Part shown: positions 9,963 through 19,822 of the stretch, one piece after another
How positions within the stretch are numbered: position 1 is the first letter of the stretch
Layout of the letters: the number at the start of each line of letters is the position of its first letter
Source: Streptomyces sp. NBC_01498
GTDB lineage: Bacteria > Actinomycetota > Actinomycetes > Streptomycetales > Streptomycetaceae
Length of the DNA stretch: 64,000 bases
Direction of reading: 5' to 3'
Assembly (NCBI RefSeq): GCF_036327775.1
Contig: NZ_CP109598.1
Location: 5,654,001-5,718,000 of the forward strand
Notes under the pieces: model-generated
Database searches by the model: none
What the model was told of the DNA's origin: nothing
The model's input: only the letters and a program-made list of their open reading frames with translations
Program-made: the position numbers and the translations under genes

Positions 9963-11555
9963 ATGACTCGCCCCGAACGCCCGGCCCGCGCGGCCGGACG
10001 GCCCGCCCGGCGCCCGGCCGGCTCCCGCGCCAAGAGCCCGGCGAAGGCGCCCGTGCGCCGCGCCGCGCGCCCGCAGGAGTTCACCCTGCCGGAAACCCTC
10101 ACGCCCGCGCTGCCCGCCGTCGAGGCGTTCGACGAGCTCGACATGCCCGCGGCCCTCCTCAAGACCCTGACCTCGCTCGGAGTGACCGAGCCCTTCCCCA
10201 TCCAGGGCGCCACCCTCCCGAACTCCCTCGCGGGCCGCGACATCCTCGGCCGGGGCCGCACGGGCTCCGGCAAGACCCTCGCCTTCGGCCTCGCGCTGCT
10301 GGCCCGCCTCGCCGGACGCCGCGCCGAGCCGCGCGCGCCGTACGCGATGGTCCTGGTGCCCACGCGCGAGCTGGCCCAGCAGGTCACCGACGCGCTCACC
10401 CCGTACGCCACCGCCGTGAACCTGCGCGTGGCCACCGTCGTCGGCGGTCTGTCGATCACCAAGCAGGCCGGGCAGCTCCGCCGGGGCGCCGAAGTGCTCG
10501 TCGCCACGCCCGGCCGGCTCAAGGACCTCATCGAGCGCGGCGACTGCCGGCTGGACCAGGTCACCATCACCGTCCTCGACGAGGCCGACCAGATGGCCGA
10601 CATGGGGTTCATGCCGCAGGTCACCGCGCTGCTCAAGCAGGTGCGGCCGGACGGGCAGCGCATGCTGTTCTCCGCGACGCTGGACAAGAACATCGACCGG
10701 CTCGTACGGCAGTACCTGACCGACCCCGTCGTGCACTCCGTCGACCCCTCCCAGGGCGCGGTCACCACGATGGAGCACCACCTGCTGTACGTCATGGACG
10801 AGACGGACAAGAAGGCCGTCACCCTGCGGATCGCGGCCCGCGAGGGCCGGGTGCTGCTGTTCCTGGACACCAAGCGGGCGGTGGACCGGCTGGTCAAGCG
10901 CCTGCTGGCGAGCGGGGTACGGGCCTCCGGCCTGCACGGCGGCCGGTCCCAGCCGCAGCGCAACCGCACACTCGACCAGTTCAAGACCGGGCTGGTGACG
11001 GTGCTCGTCGCGACGAACGTCGCGGCGCGCGGCATCCATGTCGACGACCTCGACCTGGTCGTCAACGTCGACCCGCCCATGGACCACAAGGACTATCTGC
11101 ACCGGGGCGGACGCACCGCGCGCGCCGGGGAGTCGGGCAGCGTCGTGACGCTCGTCCTGCCCGAGCAGAAGCGGGAGATGACGCGGCTGATGTCGGACGC
11201 GGGCATCGCGCCCCGCACCGCCAGCGTCAAGTCGACCGACGAGGAACTGGCGCGGCTGACCGGGGCGCGGGAGCCCTCCGGGGTCGCGGTCACCATCGAG
11301 GTACCGGCGCCCACCGCGCCGAAGCCGCAGAAGTCGCGTGCGTCGCGTCCGGCCCGCCGGGGCAGCGGCTCAGGCGCGGCCTCGGGCGGCGGCGGAAACG
11401 GTGGCAACGGCGGTCGCGGCGGCGGTTCCGCCGCCCGGCTGGGCGCGGCCGGCGGCTCCGGTTCCGGCGCGGGTTCGGGGCGCGGCAGCCGGGGCGGCCG
11501 TCGTGGCCGCTCCCCGGAGCGCGGCACCGACGGCGGTCGCCGCACCGCCGCGTAG
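9963..11555 (+). CDS. DEAD-box ATP-dependent RNA helicase
   Basis: RNA helicase with all core motifs: Q-motif region (FPIQGATLP), motif I GRTGSGKT, Ia PTRELAQQ, motif II DEAD (VLDEADQMADMGF), motif III SAT, motif V ATNVAARGIHV and motif VI HRGGRTARAG. ATG 9963 was chosen because AGGAAGG lies 10 bases upstream; a longer frame from 9927 would start inside the intercistronic hairpin region. The 530-residue product has a basic N-terminal tail (about 1-40) and a long Gly/Ser/Arg-rich C-terminus, typical of RNA-binding tails. It follows the cold-shock gene by 92 bp and is probably co-expressed for unwinding of RNA at low temperature. The stop is followed at once by a MITE-like element. Confidence 0.93.
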   Translation: MTRPERPARAAGRPARRPAGSRAKSPAKAPVRRAARPQEFTLPETLTPALPAVEAFDELDMPAALLKTLTSLGVTEPFPIQGATLPNSLAGRDILGRGRTGSGKTLAFGLALLARLAGRRAEPRAPYAMVLVPTRELAQQVTDALTPYATAVNLRVATVVGGLSITKQAGQLRRGAEVLVATPGRLKDLIERGDCRLDQVTITVLDEADQMADMGFMPQVTALLKQVRPDGQRMLFSATLDKNIDRLVRQYLTDPVVHSVDPSQGAVTTMEHHLLYVMDETDKKAVTLRIAAREGRVLLFLDTKRAVDRLVKRLLASGVRASGLHGGRSQPQRNRTLDQFKTGLVTVLVATNVAARGIHVDDLDLVVNVDPPMDHKDYLHRGGRTARAGESGSVVTLVLPEQKREMTRLMSDAGIAPRTASVKSTDEELARLTGAREPSGVAVTIEVPAPTAPKPQKSRASRPARRGSGSGAASGGGGNGGNGGRGGGSAARLGAAGGSGSGAGSGRGSRGGRRGRSPERGTDGGRRTAA

Positions 11556-11744
11556 GGTCTGTCGTCCGGATCAGTCCGGAACGGTGAGCGCCCGCCGCGT
11601 CGGCGGCCGATGTCACGTCGGTGCCGTGGATCGCACGGCGGAGGAGGGAGGCATGGCTGAGGCCATGCCTCCCTCCGGTGCTTTCAACGGCGGCGAGGCG
11701 TGGTGCCGGGGCACGCGAGCCCGGCACGATCCGAACGACAGGCG
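11556..11744. mobile_element. MITE-like palindromic element
   Basis: About 190 bp of non-coding DNA bounded by imperfect 14-bp terminal inverted repeats (CTGTCGTCCGGATC 11559-11572; GATCCGAACGACAG 11728-11741, 13 of 14 paired). Inside are a perfect 15-bp stem with a 4-nt loop (11643-11657 with 11662-11676) near the centre and an 8-bp stem near the right end (11703-11710 with 11720-11727). There is no reading frame for a transposase and no clear target duplication. The fold fits a miniature inverted-repeat element; it probably also ends transcription of the helicase gene. Confidence 0.5.
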
Positions 11745-11897
11745 CCGGGATCCCTCTCCGTCGCCGTCGCTTCCCGTCCGGCCCGCGACGGCGAAACCGC
11801 CCACAACGGGCGGATGTCGTGCCCGTACCACCCGGTGAACTTCCCAGAAACTCCACCGGGTTGGCCTTGACGTGTCCACGTCTACGCGCGTCATCAT

Positions 11898-12293
11898 GTG
11901 GGCATGCGAATCCCCCCACGAATCGCCCTCATCGGCGGCTCCGCCGCACTTCTGTCCACCCTTCTCGTCGGCGGCGCGGTCGCGACCACGGCCGGCGCCG
12001 CCCCTCTCGCGGTCGGCGACATCTGCTACTCCGACCTGCCGTCCCAGGCGCACGACACCCTCGACCTGATCGACCGGGGCGGGCCCTACCCGTACCCGCA
12101 GGACGACGGGGTCTTCCAGAACCGTGAGGGCATCCTGCCGCAGGAGTCCACCGGCTACTACCACGAGTACACCGTCAAGACGCCGGGCTCGTCCGACCGC
12201 GGCGCGCGCCGCATCGTGACCGGCAGCGAGGACGAGGACTACTACACCGCCGACCACTACGAGTCGTTCGACCTGGTCGACCACGGCTGCTGA
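11898..12293 (+). CDS. secreted guanyl-specific ribonuclease, RNase Sa type
   Basis: Extracellular N1/T1-family RNase. After a signal peptide (hydrophobic core IALIGGSAALLSTLLVGGAVA, cleavage near AGA-AP) the roughly 96-residue mature domain follows RNase Sa closely: VFQNREGILP, STGYYHEYTV (catalytic Glu), RGARRIVTG (Arg pair) and YYTADHYESF (catalytic His), with two cysteines at the domain ends (DICYSD and DHGC) for the known disulfide. GTG 11898 and ATG 11904 are both possible; neither has a strong ribosome binding site. It lies 98 bp before a barstar-family gene, the expected intracellular inhibitor. GC and codon use match the neighbourhood. Confidence 0.93.
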   Translation: MGMRIPPRIALIGGSAALLSTLLVGGAVATTAGAAPLAVGDICYSDLPSQAHDTLDLIDRGGPYPYPQDDGVFQNREGILPQESTGYYHEYTVKTPGSSDRGARRIVTGSEDEDYYTADHYESFDLVDHGC

Positions 12294-12313
12294 CCGTCCG
12301 GCAGCCCCGCACC

Positions 12314-12366
12314 ACCGTCCGTCCGCTACACCCCACCGTCCGTCCGGTACACCCACCGTCCGTTCG
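12314..12366. repeat. 20-21-bp direct repeat, 2.6 copies
   Basis: Copies starting ACCGTCCGTCCG at 12314 and 12335 with a truncated third copy at 12355, between the RNase and barstar genes. The third copy falls where a -35 element of the barstar gene would lie. Confidence 0.75.
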
Positions 12367-12391
12367 ACGGCAGGCCGGTAACCTCCGCCCC

Positions 12392-12778
12392 ATGACTGTG
12401 ACGTATGTGATCCCAGGGGCGGAGGTCACCGGCCTGGACGCGTTCTGGACGGTGATGGGTGCGGCCGTGAACGGTCCGGGCGGCTCCTTCGGCCGCAATC
12501 TCGACGCGTTCGCCGACTGTCTCGGCGGCGGCCACGGCACCCCCGACGACGGTGACTTCGTCATCGAGTGGCGCGACCACGCACGCTCGCGCGACGCGCT
12601 CGGGCACGAGGAGACGGCGCGCTGGCTCCGGAGCCGGCTGGGGCGGGTGCACGAGACCAACAGGGCCGCCGTGCGGGGTGAGTTGGCGGAGGCGGAGGCG
12701 GGCCGGGGCCGTACCCTCTTCGACCGGCTGGTGGAGATCGTCGAGGAGAAGGCGCCCGGAGCCCTGCGGCTCGTCTGA
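12392..12778 (+). CDS. barstar-family ribonuclease inhibitor
   Basis: 128-residue protein of the barstar family, the cytoplasmic inhibitors that plug the active site of barnase/RNase Sa enzymes. The family features are an N-terminal beta strand (TVTYVIPG), the conserved FGRNLDAFADCL segment (Asn-Leu-Asp-Ala and the helix whose acidic face fills the RNase active site) and a second strand (DGDFVIEWRDH). A C-terminal helical extension is longer than in classical 90-residue barstar. ATG 12392 has no ribosome binding site, but TAACCT at 12379-12384 sits 7 bases upstream, so a leaderless message is likely. Its place after the RNase gene suggests self-protection. Confidence 0.88.
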   Translation: MTVTYVIPGAEVTGLDAFWTVMGAAVNGPGGSFGRNLDAFADCLGGGHGTPDDGDFVIEWRDHARSRDALGHEETARWLRSRLGRVHETNRAAVRGELAEAEAGRGRTLFDRLVEIVEEKAPGALRLV

Positions 12779-12881
12779 ACGGTGGCGCGCCGACCGGCAC
12801 GCGCGCGCAGGGCGGCCGGTGCGCCTGTCGGTGCGGCGCGCGCGCCCGCGAGGGGCGAAGTCCCGCCCGGCGCGGGCGTGT

Positions 12882-13790
12882 TCAGGTGTCGCAGTCGAGC
12901 ACCGTGTGACAGAGCCCGCACCGCGCCCGCACCCGCCCCCTGACCGGTACCCGGATGCGCTGATGGCAGGTCGGGCAGGGGAACGACACCCGCAGCCCGT
13001 CCGGCAGTGTCTCGAACGTGTACGGCTGTCCCGCGTCCCCCGGCCCGCCCGGGTGGTCCAGCGCGTACCGCCGGTCCTTGGCGTACCGGTGGCGTCCCGA
13101 CCAGCCCGCCGTCGTCAGCGGCGGCTGCCGCTCGTCCCGCAGGGCCTGGGCCTTGCCCTTCGTGTACGCGGTGTACCCCTGCGGGCTGGTGAACCAGATG
13201 CCCGGGTCCTCGTGGAACACCAGCGCGCGCTTGGCCAGCACGTACCCGAACTCCTCGGGGGTGAGATAGCCGAGCTTCTGGCTGGAGTCCCGGTCCTCCC
13301 GGAACGCGTCGAGGAGCAGCCAGCCCGCGCCCAGGTACGTCGTCACCGTGTCGGTGAGGATCTCGTTGTCGCGGGTGCCGGGGAAGCTCAGCCCGAGCCG
13401 GTGCAGCAGGACATGGGTGATCTCGTGCGCGAGGGCGGCGCCGATGTCCCTGCGGTGTGTCCGGAAGCGGTCATTGAGTTCGATGAAGTATTCCGGCCCC
13501 GCCGTCAGCTCGACGCTCGCCGCGTGTTCCATCGCGCGGAAGCCGACGATCATCCGGGCGTCCGGCAGACCCAGTTGGTGGACCAGCGCGCGGGCCACCC
13601 GCTGCACCCCCAGGTGCAGGTCGTCGGCATCGGCGAACGCGACGTCGGCGGGCGCGACGCTGGTGCCGTACCGCCGGACACCGTCCCCCGACAATCGGTG
13701 GTAGAGCGCGGTGATGGCGGCGCGCGCGGTGTCCAGATGCGGATAGCCGTGTACGACCGGGCCGCCGTTCGTCGCGCCTCTGTCGGTCAC
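12882..13790 (-). CDS. HExxH metallopeptidase-like protein with C-terminal zinc ribbon
   Basis: 302-residue cytoplasmic protein that I do not recognise as a named family. It carries AHEITHVLLH (HExxH, residues about 119-128), a downstream acidic stretch (NEILTDTVTTYLGAG) that could supply the third zinc ligand in gluzincin style, and a C-terminal four-cysteine zinc ribbon (CPTCH, 20 residues, CGLCH, ending CDT). No signal peptide or membrane segment is visible. It is convergent with the barstar gene. It may be a cytosolic zinc protease whose ribbon binds nucleic acid or a protein partner; function is inference only. Confidence 0.7.
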   Translation of the reverse strand: MTDRGATNGGPVVHGYPHLDTARAAITALYHRLSGDGVRRYGTSVAPADVAFADADDLHLGVQRVARALVHQLGLPDARMIVGFRAMEHAASVELTAGPEYFIELNDRFRTHRRDIGAALAHEITHVLLHRLGLSFPGTRDNEILTDTVTTYLGAGWLLLDAFREDRDSSQKLGYLTPEEFGYVLAKRALVFHEDPGIWFTSPQGYTAYTKGKAQALRDERQPPLTTAGWSGRHRYAKDRRYALDHPGGPGDAGQPYTFETLPDGLRVSFPCPTCHQRIRVPVRGRVRARCGLCHTVLDCDT

Positions 13791-13890
13791 GCCGCCACCC
13801 CTTCGTAGGAGGCTCGTCCGTCCTCAACTGTACGGCGGTCGGGTCCGCGCGGAGGGCGCCGGCCGGGGGTGACAGGGCTCGGCGGGCTGA

Positions 13891-14946
<1,056 letters not shown>

Positions 14947-15051
14947 ACAGCCTGAACGGCCTCGGCCGCCGAACGGCTTGAGCGGCTGAACGACGACGGG
15001 CCGGCCGCGCCCGATGCCCGGCGCGCGACAGCGCGTGCGCCCGGCGCGTGA

Positions 15052-16254
<1,203 letters not shown>

Positions 16255-16279
16255 CCCGTACGACCTGAACGTGTGACCC

Positions 16280-16341
16280 GCGGAGGCGGGACAGGCCGGG
16301 GACCGGCACGCGCGCCACGTCCCCGACCGTCCCGCCTCCGC
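16280..16341 (+). terminator. two-part hairpin after trypsin gene 2
   Basis: An outer 13-bp stem (GCGGAGGCGGGAC 16280-16292 with 16329-16341) encloses an inner 7-bp stem (16297-16303 with 16319-16325). It starts 25 bp after the stop codon. Confidence 0.7.
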
Positions 16342-16577
16342 CCACGCACCCCCGCGGGACCCGCCGTGGCCGCCACCACGCCCGCGGGGGACGGCGCCGC
16401 CTTCCGTAAGAAGCGGCGCCCCTTCCCGCCGTACGGAGCAGGACCGCCCCTCCCGGCCGCACACGGCCCCACCCGCCCCGGGCCCACCGCGACCGGCCAC
16501 CCGCCCCGGCCCCACCGGCGTCCTCTCCCTGAGACACCCCGGCCCCCGGCACGCCACAGGCCCTAAGCTTCCGCACC
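16342..16577. other. C-rich intergenic stretch before chorismate mutase
   Basis: Strongly C-rich with no credible gene. It contains a small 8-bp hairpin (GGCGCCGC 16393-16400 with 16413-16420) and, at its end, TAAGCT (16564-16569) as the likely -10 of a leaderless chorismate mutase message. Confidence 0.5.
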
Positions 16578-16910
16578 ATGACCACGAGCGACAACGGCGC
16601 ACTCGACGAGTCCGTCCAGGCCGAACTGGAACGCCTCCGCGGGAGCATCGACAACATCGACGCGGCCGTCGTCCACATGCTGGCCGAACGGTTCAAATGC
16701 ACCCAGCAGGTCGGCCTCCTCAAGGCCGCCCACCGTCTGCCGCCCGCCGACCACGCCCGCGAGGCCCGGCAGATCACCCGGCTGAGAGAACTCGCCGAGA
16801 ACGCCCGCCTCGACCCCACGTTCGCCGAGAAACTCCTCAACTTCATCATCGCCGAGGTCATCCGCCACCACGAGACCCTCGCCGACAACTCGGGGCGCAC
16901 ACCCCGCTAG
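16578..16910 (+). CDS. aroQ: chorismate mutase (AroQ class)
   Basis: 110-residue all-helical mutase that converts chorismate to prephenate, the entry to phenylalanine and tyrosine. The AroQ signature is visible: an N-terminal helix LERLRGSIDNIDAAVVHMLAERF with the catalytic Arg, then KCTQQVGLLKA with the substrate-binding Lys, and the C-terminal helix EKLLNFIIAEVIRHHE. ATG 16578 lies 8 bases after TAAGCT (16564-16569) and has no ribosome binding site, pointing to leaderless translation. It stands alone; no other aromatic genes are adjacent. It is 118 bp upstream of aminopeptidase N in the same direction. Confidence 0.92.
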   Translation: MTTSDNGALDESVQAELERLRGSIDNIDAAVVHMLAERFKCTQQVGLLKAAHRLPPADHAREARQITRLRELAENARLDPTFAEKLLNFIIAEVIRHHETLADNSGRTPR

Positions 16911-17028
16911 ACCGGCCACCCCCCGGTGACGCACCTGGTGGCGCCGCGCTTCGATGACCCGCCGCGTGCGCTCACAGCGCAACCCCCACCTGCTGCGCGG
17001 CCCGAGGACCATCGGGCAGCATGTCCCC

Positions 17029-19566
17029 ATGTCCGTACTGACGCGCGACGAAGCGCAGACCCGTGCCCAGCTCATCGATGTCCACCGGTACACGGTCGCC
17101 CTCGACCTGACCACCGGCGACGACAGCTTCCAGTCCCGCGCCGCCATCCACTTCACCGCCCGCGCGGCCGGCGACACCTTCATCGAGCTGAAGCCCGCAC
17201 TGCTGCGCTCCGTCCTCCTCGACGGACAGCCCCTGGACCCCGCCGACCTCACCGGGAACCGGTTCCCGCTCACCGCACTCACCCCCGGCGCCCACGAACT
17301 GAGCGTCCTGGCCACCATGCGCTACTCCCGCACCGGGGAGGGCATGCACCGCTTCACCGACCCCACCGACGGCGAGACCTACGTCTACTCGCAGCTGTTC
17401 CTCGACGACGCCCAGCGCGTCTTCGCCGTCTTCGACCAGCCCGATCTCAAAGCCGTCTTCGACGTCTCCGTCACCGCGCCCGACGGCTGGACCGTCCTCG
17501 GCAACGGCGTCGCCACCGACGAGGGCGACGGCCGCTGGAGCCTGGCGACCACACCGCGCATCTCCACCTACCTCGTCGCCGTCGCCGCCGGCCCCTGGCA
17601 CTCCCTGCGCACCGAACACGCCGGACTGCCCTTCGGCATCCACTGCCGCCGCTCCCTCGCACCCCACCTCGACATCGACGCCGACGAGATATTCGCCGTC
17701 ACCCGCGCCTGCTACGACCGCTACCACGAGAAGTTCGAGGAGCCGTACCCCTTCGACTCCTACGACCAGGCGTTCGTCCCCGAGTTCAACGCGGGCGCCA
17801 TGGAGAACCCCGGCCTCGTCACCCTCCGGGACGAATACGTCTTCCGCTCCGCCGTCACCGACACCGAGCGCGAGACCCGGGCCGTGACCATCGCCCACGA
17901 GATGGCACACATGTGGTTCGGCGACCTCGTCACCCTCGCCTGGTGGGACGACATCTGGCTCAACGAGTCCTTCGCCGAGTACATGGGCTACCAGATCCTC
18001 ACCGAGGCCACCGACCACACCGGCAGCTGGGTCGGCTTCGCCATCGACCGCAAGGCGTGGGGGTACGACGCCGACCAGCGGCCCTCCACCCACCCCGTCG
18101 CACCCGACCCCGACGCCGTGCCCGACACCGAGTCCGCACTGCTCAACTTCGACGGCATCTCCTACGCCAAGGGCGCCTCCGCGCTCCGCCAGCTCGTCAA
18201 CTGGCTCGGCGAGAAGGACTTCCTCGCCGGCATCAACACCCACTTCGCCCGGCACAAGTTCGGCAACGCCACCCTCGCCGACTTCGTCGACTCCCTCGCC
18301 TCCCGCACCGACCGCGACGTCCACGCCTGGGCCGGGCGATGGCTCCGTACGACGGGCGTCGACACCCTCACCGCCGCGGTCGGCACCGGCACCAACGGCA
18401 ACGGCGGCAGAAACGGCAACGGCAACGGCGGATCCGAGGCCGGCTGGACACTCGGCATCACCCAGCACGGCGACCGCCCGCACCGTATCGCCGTCGGCGC
18501 CTACGACCGCGACCTCGTCGACCCCGGCCGCCTCACCCCGCGCGAACGCTTCGAGATCGACGTCCCGCAACCCGACGGCCCCACCCCCCGCCCCGGACGC
18601 CGCCCCGACCTCGTCGTCCTCAACGACGGCGACCTCTCCTACGCCAAGATCCGCCTCGACGACCGCTCCTGGACCACCGCGCTCGACTGCCTCTCCGGCA
18701 TCCCCGACCCGCTCACCCGCGCCGTCGTCTGGAACGCGGCCCGCGACCTGGTCCGCGACGGCGAACTCGCCCCCACCGCCTACCTCGACGCCGCCCGCAC
18801 CCACCTCCCCCACGAGACCGACCTCGCCGTCGTCCAAGGCGTACTCGCCTTCGCCGCCACCCAGATCACCGACCGCTACCTCACCCCCGACCAGCGGCCC
18901 GCCGCCCTCGCCGCGCTCACCACCCTCTGCCGCGCCCTCATCCGCCGCACCGAGGACGGCAACGAACCCGGCCTGCGCCTCACCGCCGTACGCCACTTCA
19001 TCTCCGCCGCCACCCAGCCCGACGGCATACAGGACTGGCTCAGCTCCGACAGCGTCCCCGGCGGACCCGAACTTGACCCCGAACTGCGCTGGCGCATCCT
19101 CCACCGCCTCGCCGTCCTCGGCGCCGTCGACGACGACACCCTCGGCAAGGAACTCGCCCGCGACCCCAGCTCCACCGGCCAGCAGGGCGCCGCCCGCTGC
19201 CGCGCCGCCCTCCCCGACACCGACGCCAAGGCCGCAGCCTGGGACCGCATGTTCCACACCGACGACCTGTCCAACCGCCTCTTCGCCGCCACCGCCCAAG
19301 GCTTCTGGCAGCCCGAACAGACCGACCTCGTCCAGGCGTACGTCCCCCGCTTCTACCCCGACGCCACCGGCCTCGCCCGCCGCCGGGGCCCCGCCATCGC
19401 CGACGCCGCCGGACGCCACGCCTTCCCCCTCCACGCGGTGGACCACGACTCACTGCGCCTCGGCGAGCAATGCCTCGCCGACCCCGACCTCCTCCCGGCC
19501 CTGCGCCGCAAACTCACCGACCAACTGGACGACCTGCGCCGCGCCTTGCGCGTCCGGGAGAGCTGA
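17029..19566 (+). CDS. pepN: aminopeptidase N (M1 family)
   Basis: Cytoplasmic zinc aminopeptidase that trims N-terminal residues from peptides. GAMEN (the substrate-binding motif) is at residues 256-260, HEMAH at 290-294 and the third zinc ligand Glu313 in NESFAEY, so the HExxH-x18-E site is complete. ATG 17029 gives MSVLTRDEAQTRAQL, the usual Streptomyces N-terminus; a 25-codon upstream extension lacks support. The 845-residue length is normal. A low-complexity Asn/Gly insert (GTGTNGNGGRNGNGNGG, near residues 451-467) interrupts the region between the catalytic and C-terminal helical domains and looks like a repeat-expanded loop. Confidence 0.95.
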   Translation: MSVLTRDEAQTRAQLIDVHRYTVALDLTTGDDSFQSRAAIHFTARAAGDTFIELKPALLRSVLLDGQPLDPADLTGNRFPLTALTPGAHELSVLATMRYSRTGEGMHRFTDPTDGETYVYSQLFLDDAQRVFAVFDQPDLKAVFDVSVTAPDGWTVLGNGVATDEGDGRWSLATTPRISTYLVAVAAGPWHSLRTEHAGLPFGIHCRRSLAPHLDIDADEIFAVTRACYDRYHEKFEEPYPFDSYDQAFVPEFNAGAMENPGLVTLRDEYVFRSAVTDTERETRAVTIAHEMAHMWFGDLVTLAWWDDIWLNESFAEYMGYQILTEATDHTGSWVGFAIDRKAWGYDADQRPSTHPVAPDPDAVPDTESALLNFDGISYAKGASALRQLVNWLGEKDFLAGINTHFARHKFGNATLADFVDSLASRTDRDVHAWAGRWLRTTGVDTLTAAVGTGTNGNGGRNGNGNGGSEAGWTLGITQHGDRPHRIAVGAYDRDLVDPGRLTPRERFEIDVPQPDGPTPRPGRRPDLVVLNDGDLSYAKIRLDDRSWTTALDCLSGIPDPLTRAVVWNAARDLVRDGELAPTAYLDAARTHLPHETDLAVVQGVLAFAATQITDRYLTPDQRPAALAALTTLCRALIRRTEDGNEPGLRLTAVRHFISAATQPDGIQDWLSSDSVPGGPELDPELRWRILHRLAVLGAVDDDTLGKELARDPSSTGQQGAARCRAALPDTDAKAAAWDRMFHTDDLSNRLFAATAQGFWQPEQTDLVQAYVPRFYPDATGLARRRGPAIADAAGRHAFPLHAVDHDSLRLGEQCLADPDLLPALRRKLTDQLDDLRRALRVRES

Positions 19567-19580
19567 CCGCCGACACCACC

Positions 19581-19629
19581 TCCGTACGGAGGGCGAACCG
19601 CGCCACTCCCGCCCCGCCCTCCGTACGGA
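19581..19629 (+). terminator. hairpin terminator after pepN
   Basis: A perfect 15-bp stem (TCCGTACGGAGGGCG 19581-19595 with 19615-19629) with a 19-nt loop, starting 14 bp after the pepN stop. It separates pepN from the N-monooxygenase gene. Confidence 0.7.
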
Positions 19630-19822
19630 AGACCCGCGCCCGCCGCGCGCCCTCCGGATGCCCGCGCGCCCCCTCCCGCTCTCCCGCCACACCCGCGCCC
19701 CGCACTCTCCTTCCGCGCACGCCGATACCCCCTCCGGGTCCCGCTCGTTGTGCACCGTGGGCACCGCCCCGACCCAACCGGCCCCACGGTGTATCCGGCC
19801 CCCGCGCCCTGAAGGACCCTCC

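Noticed and set aside
12314..12366. Short direct repeats considered as a CRISPR fragment
   Set aside because: The units are tandem with no spacers; there are only 2.6 copies and no cas genes.
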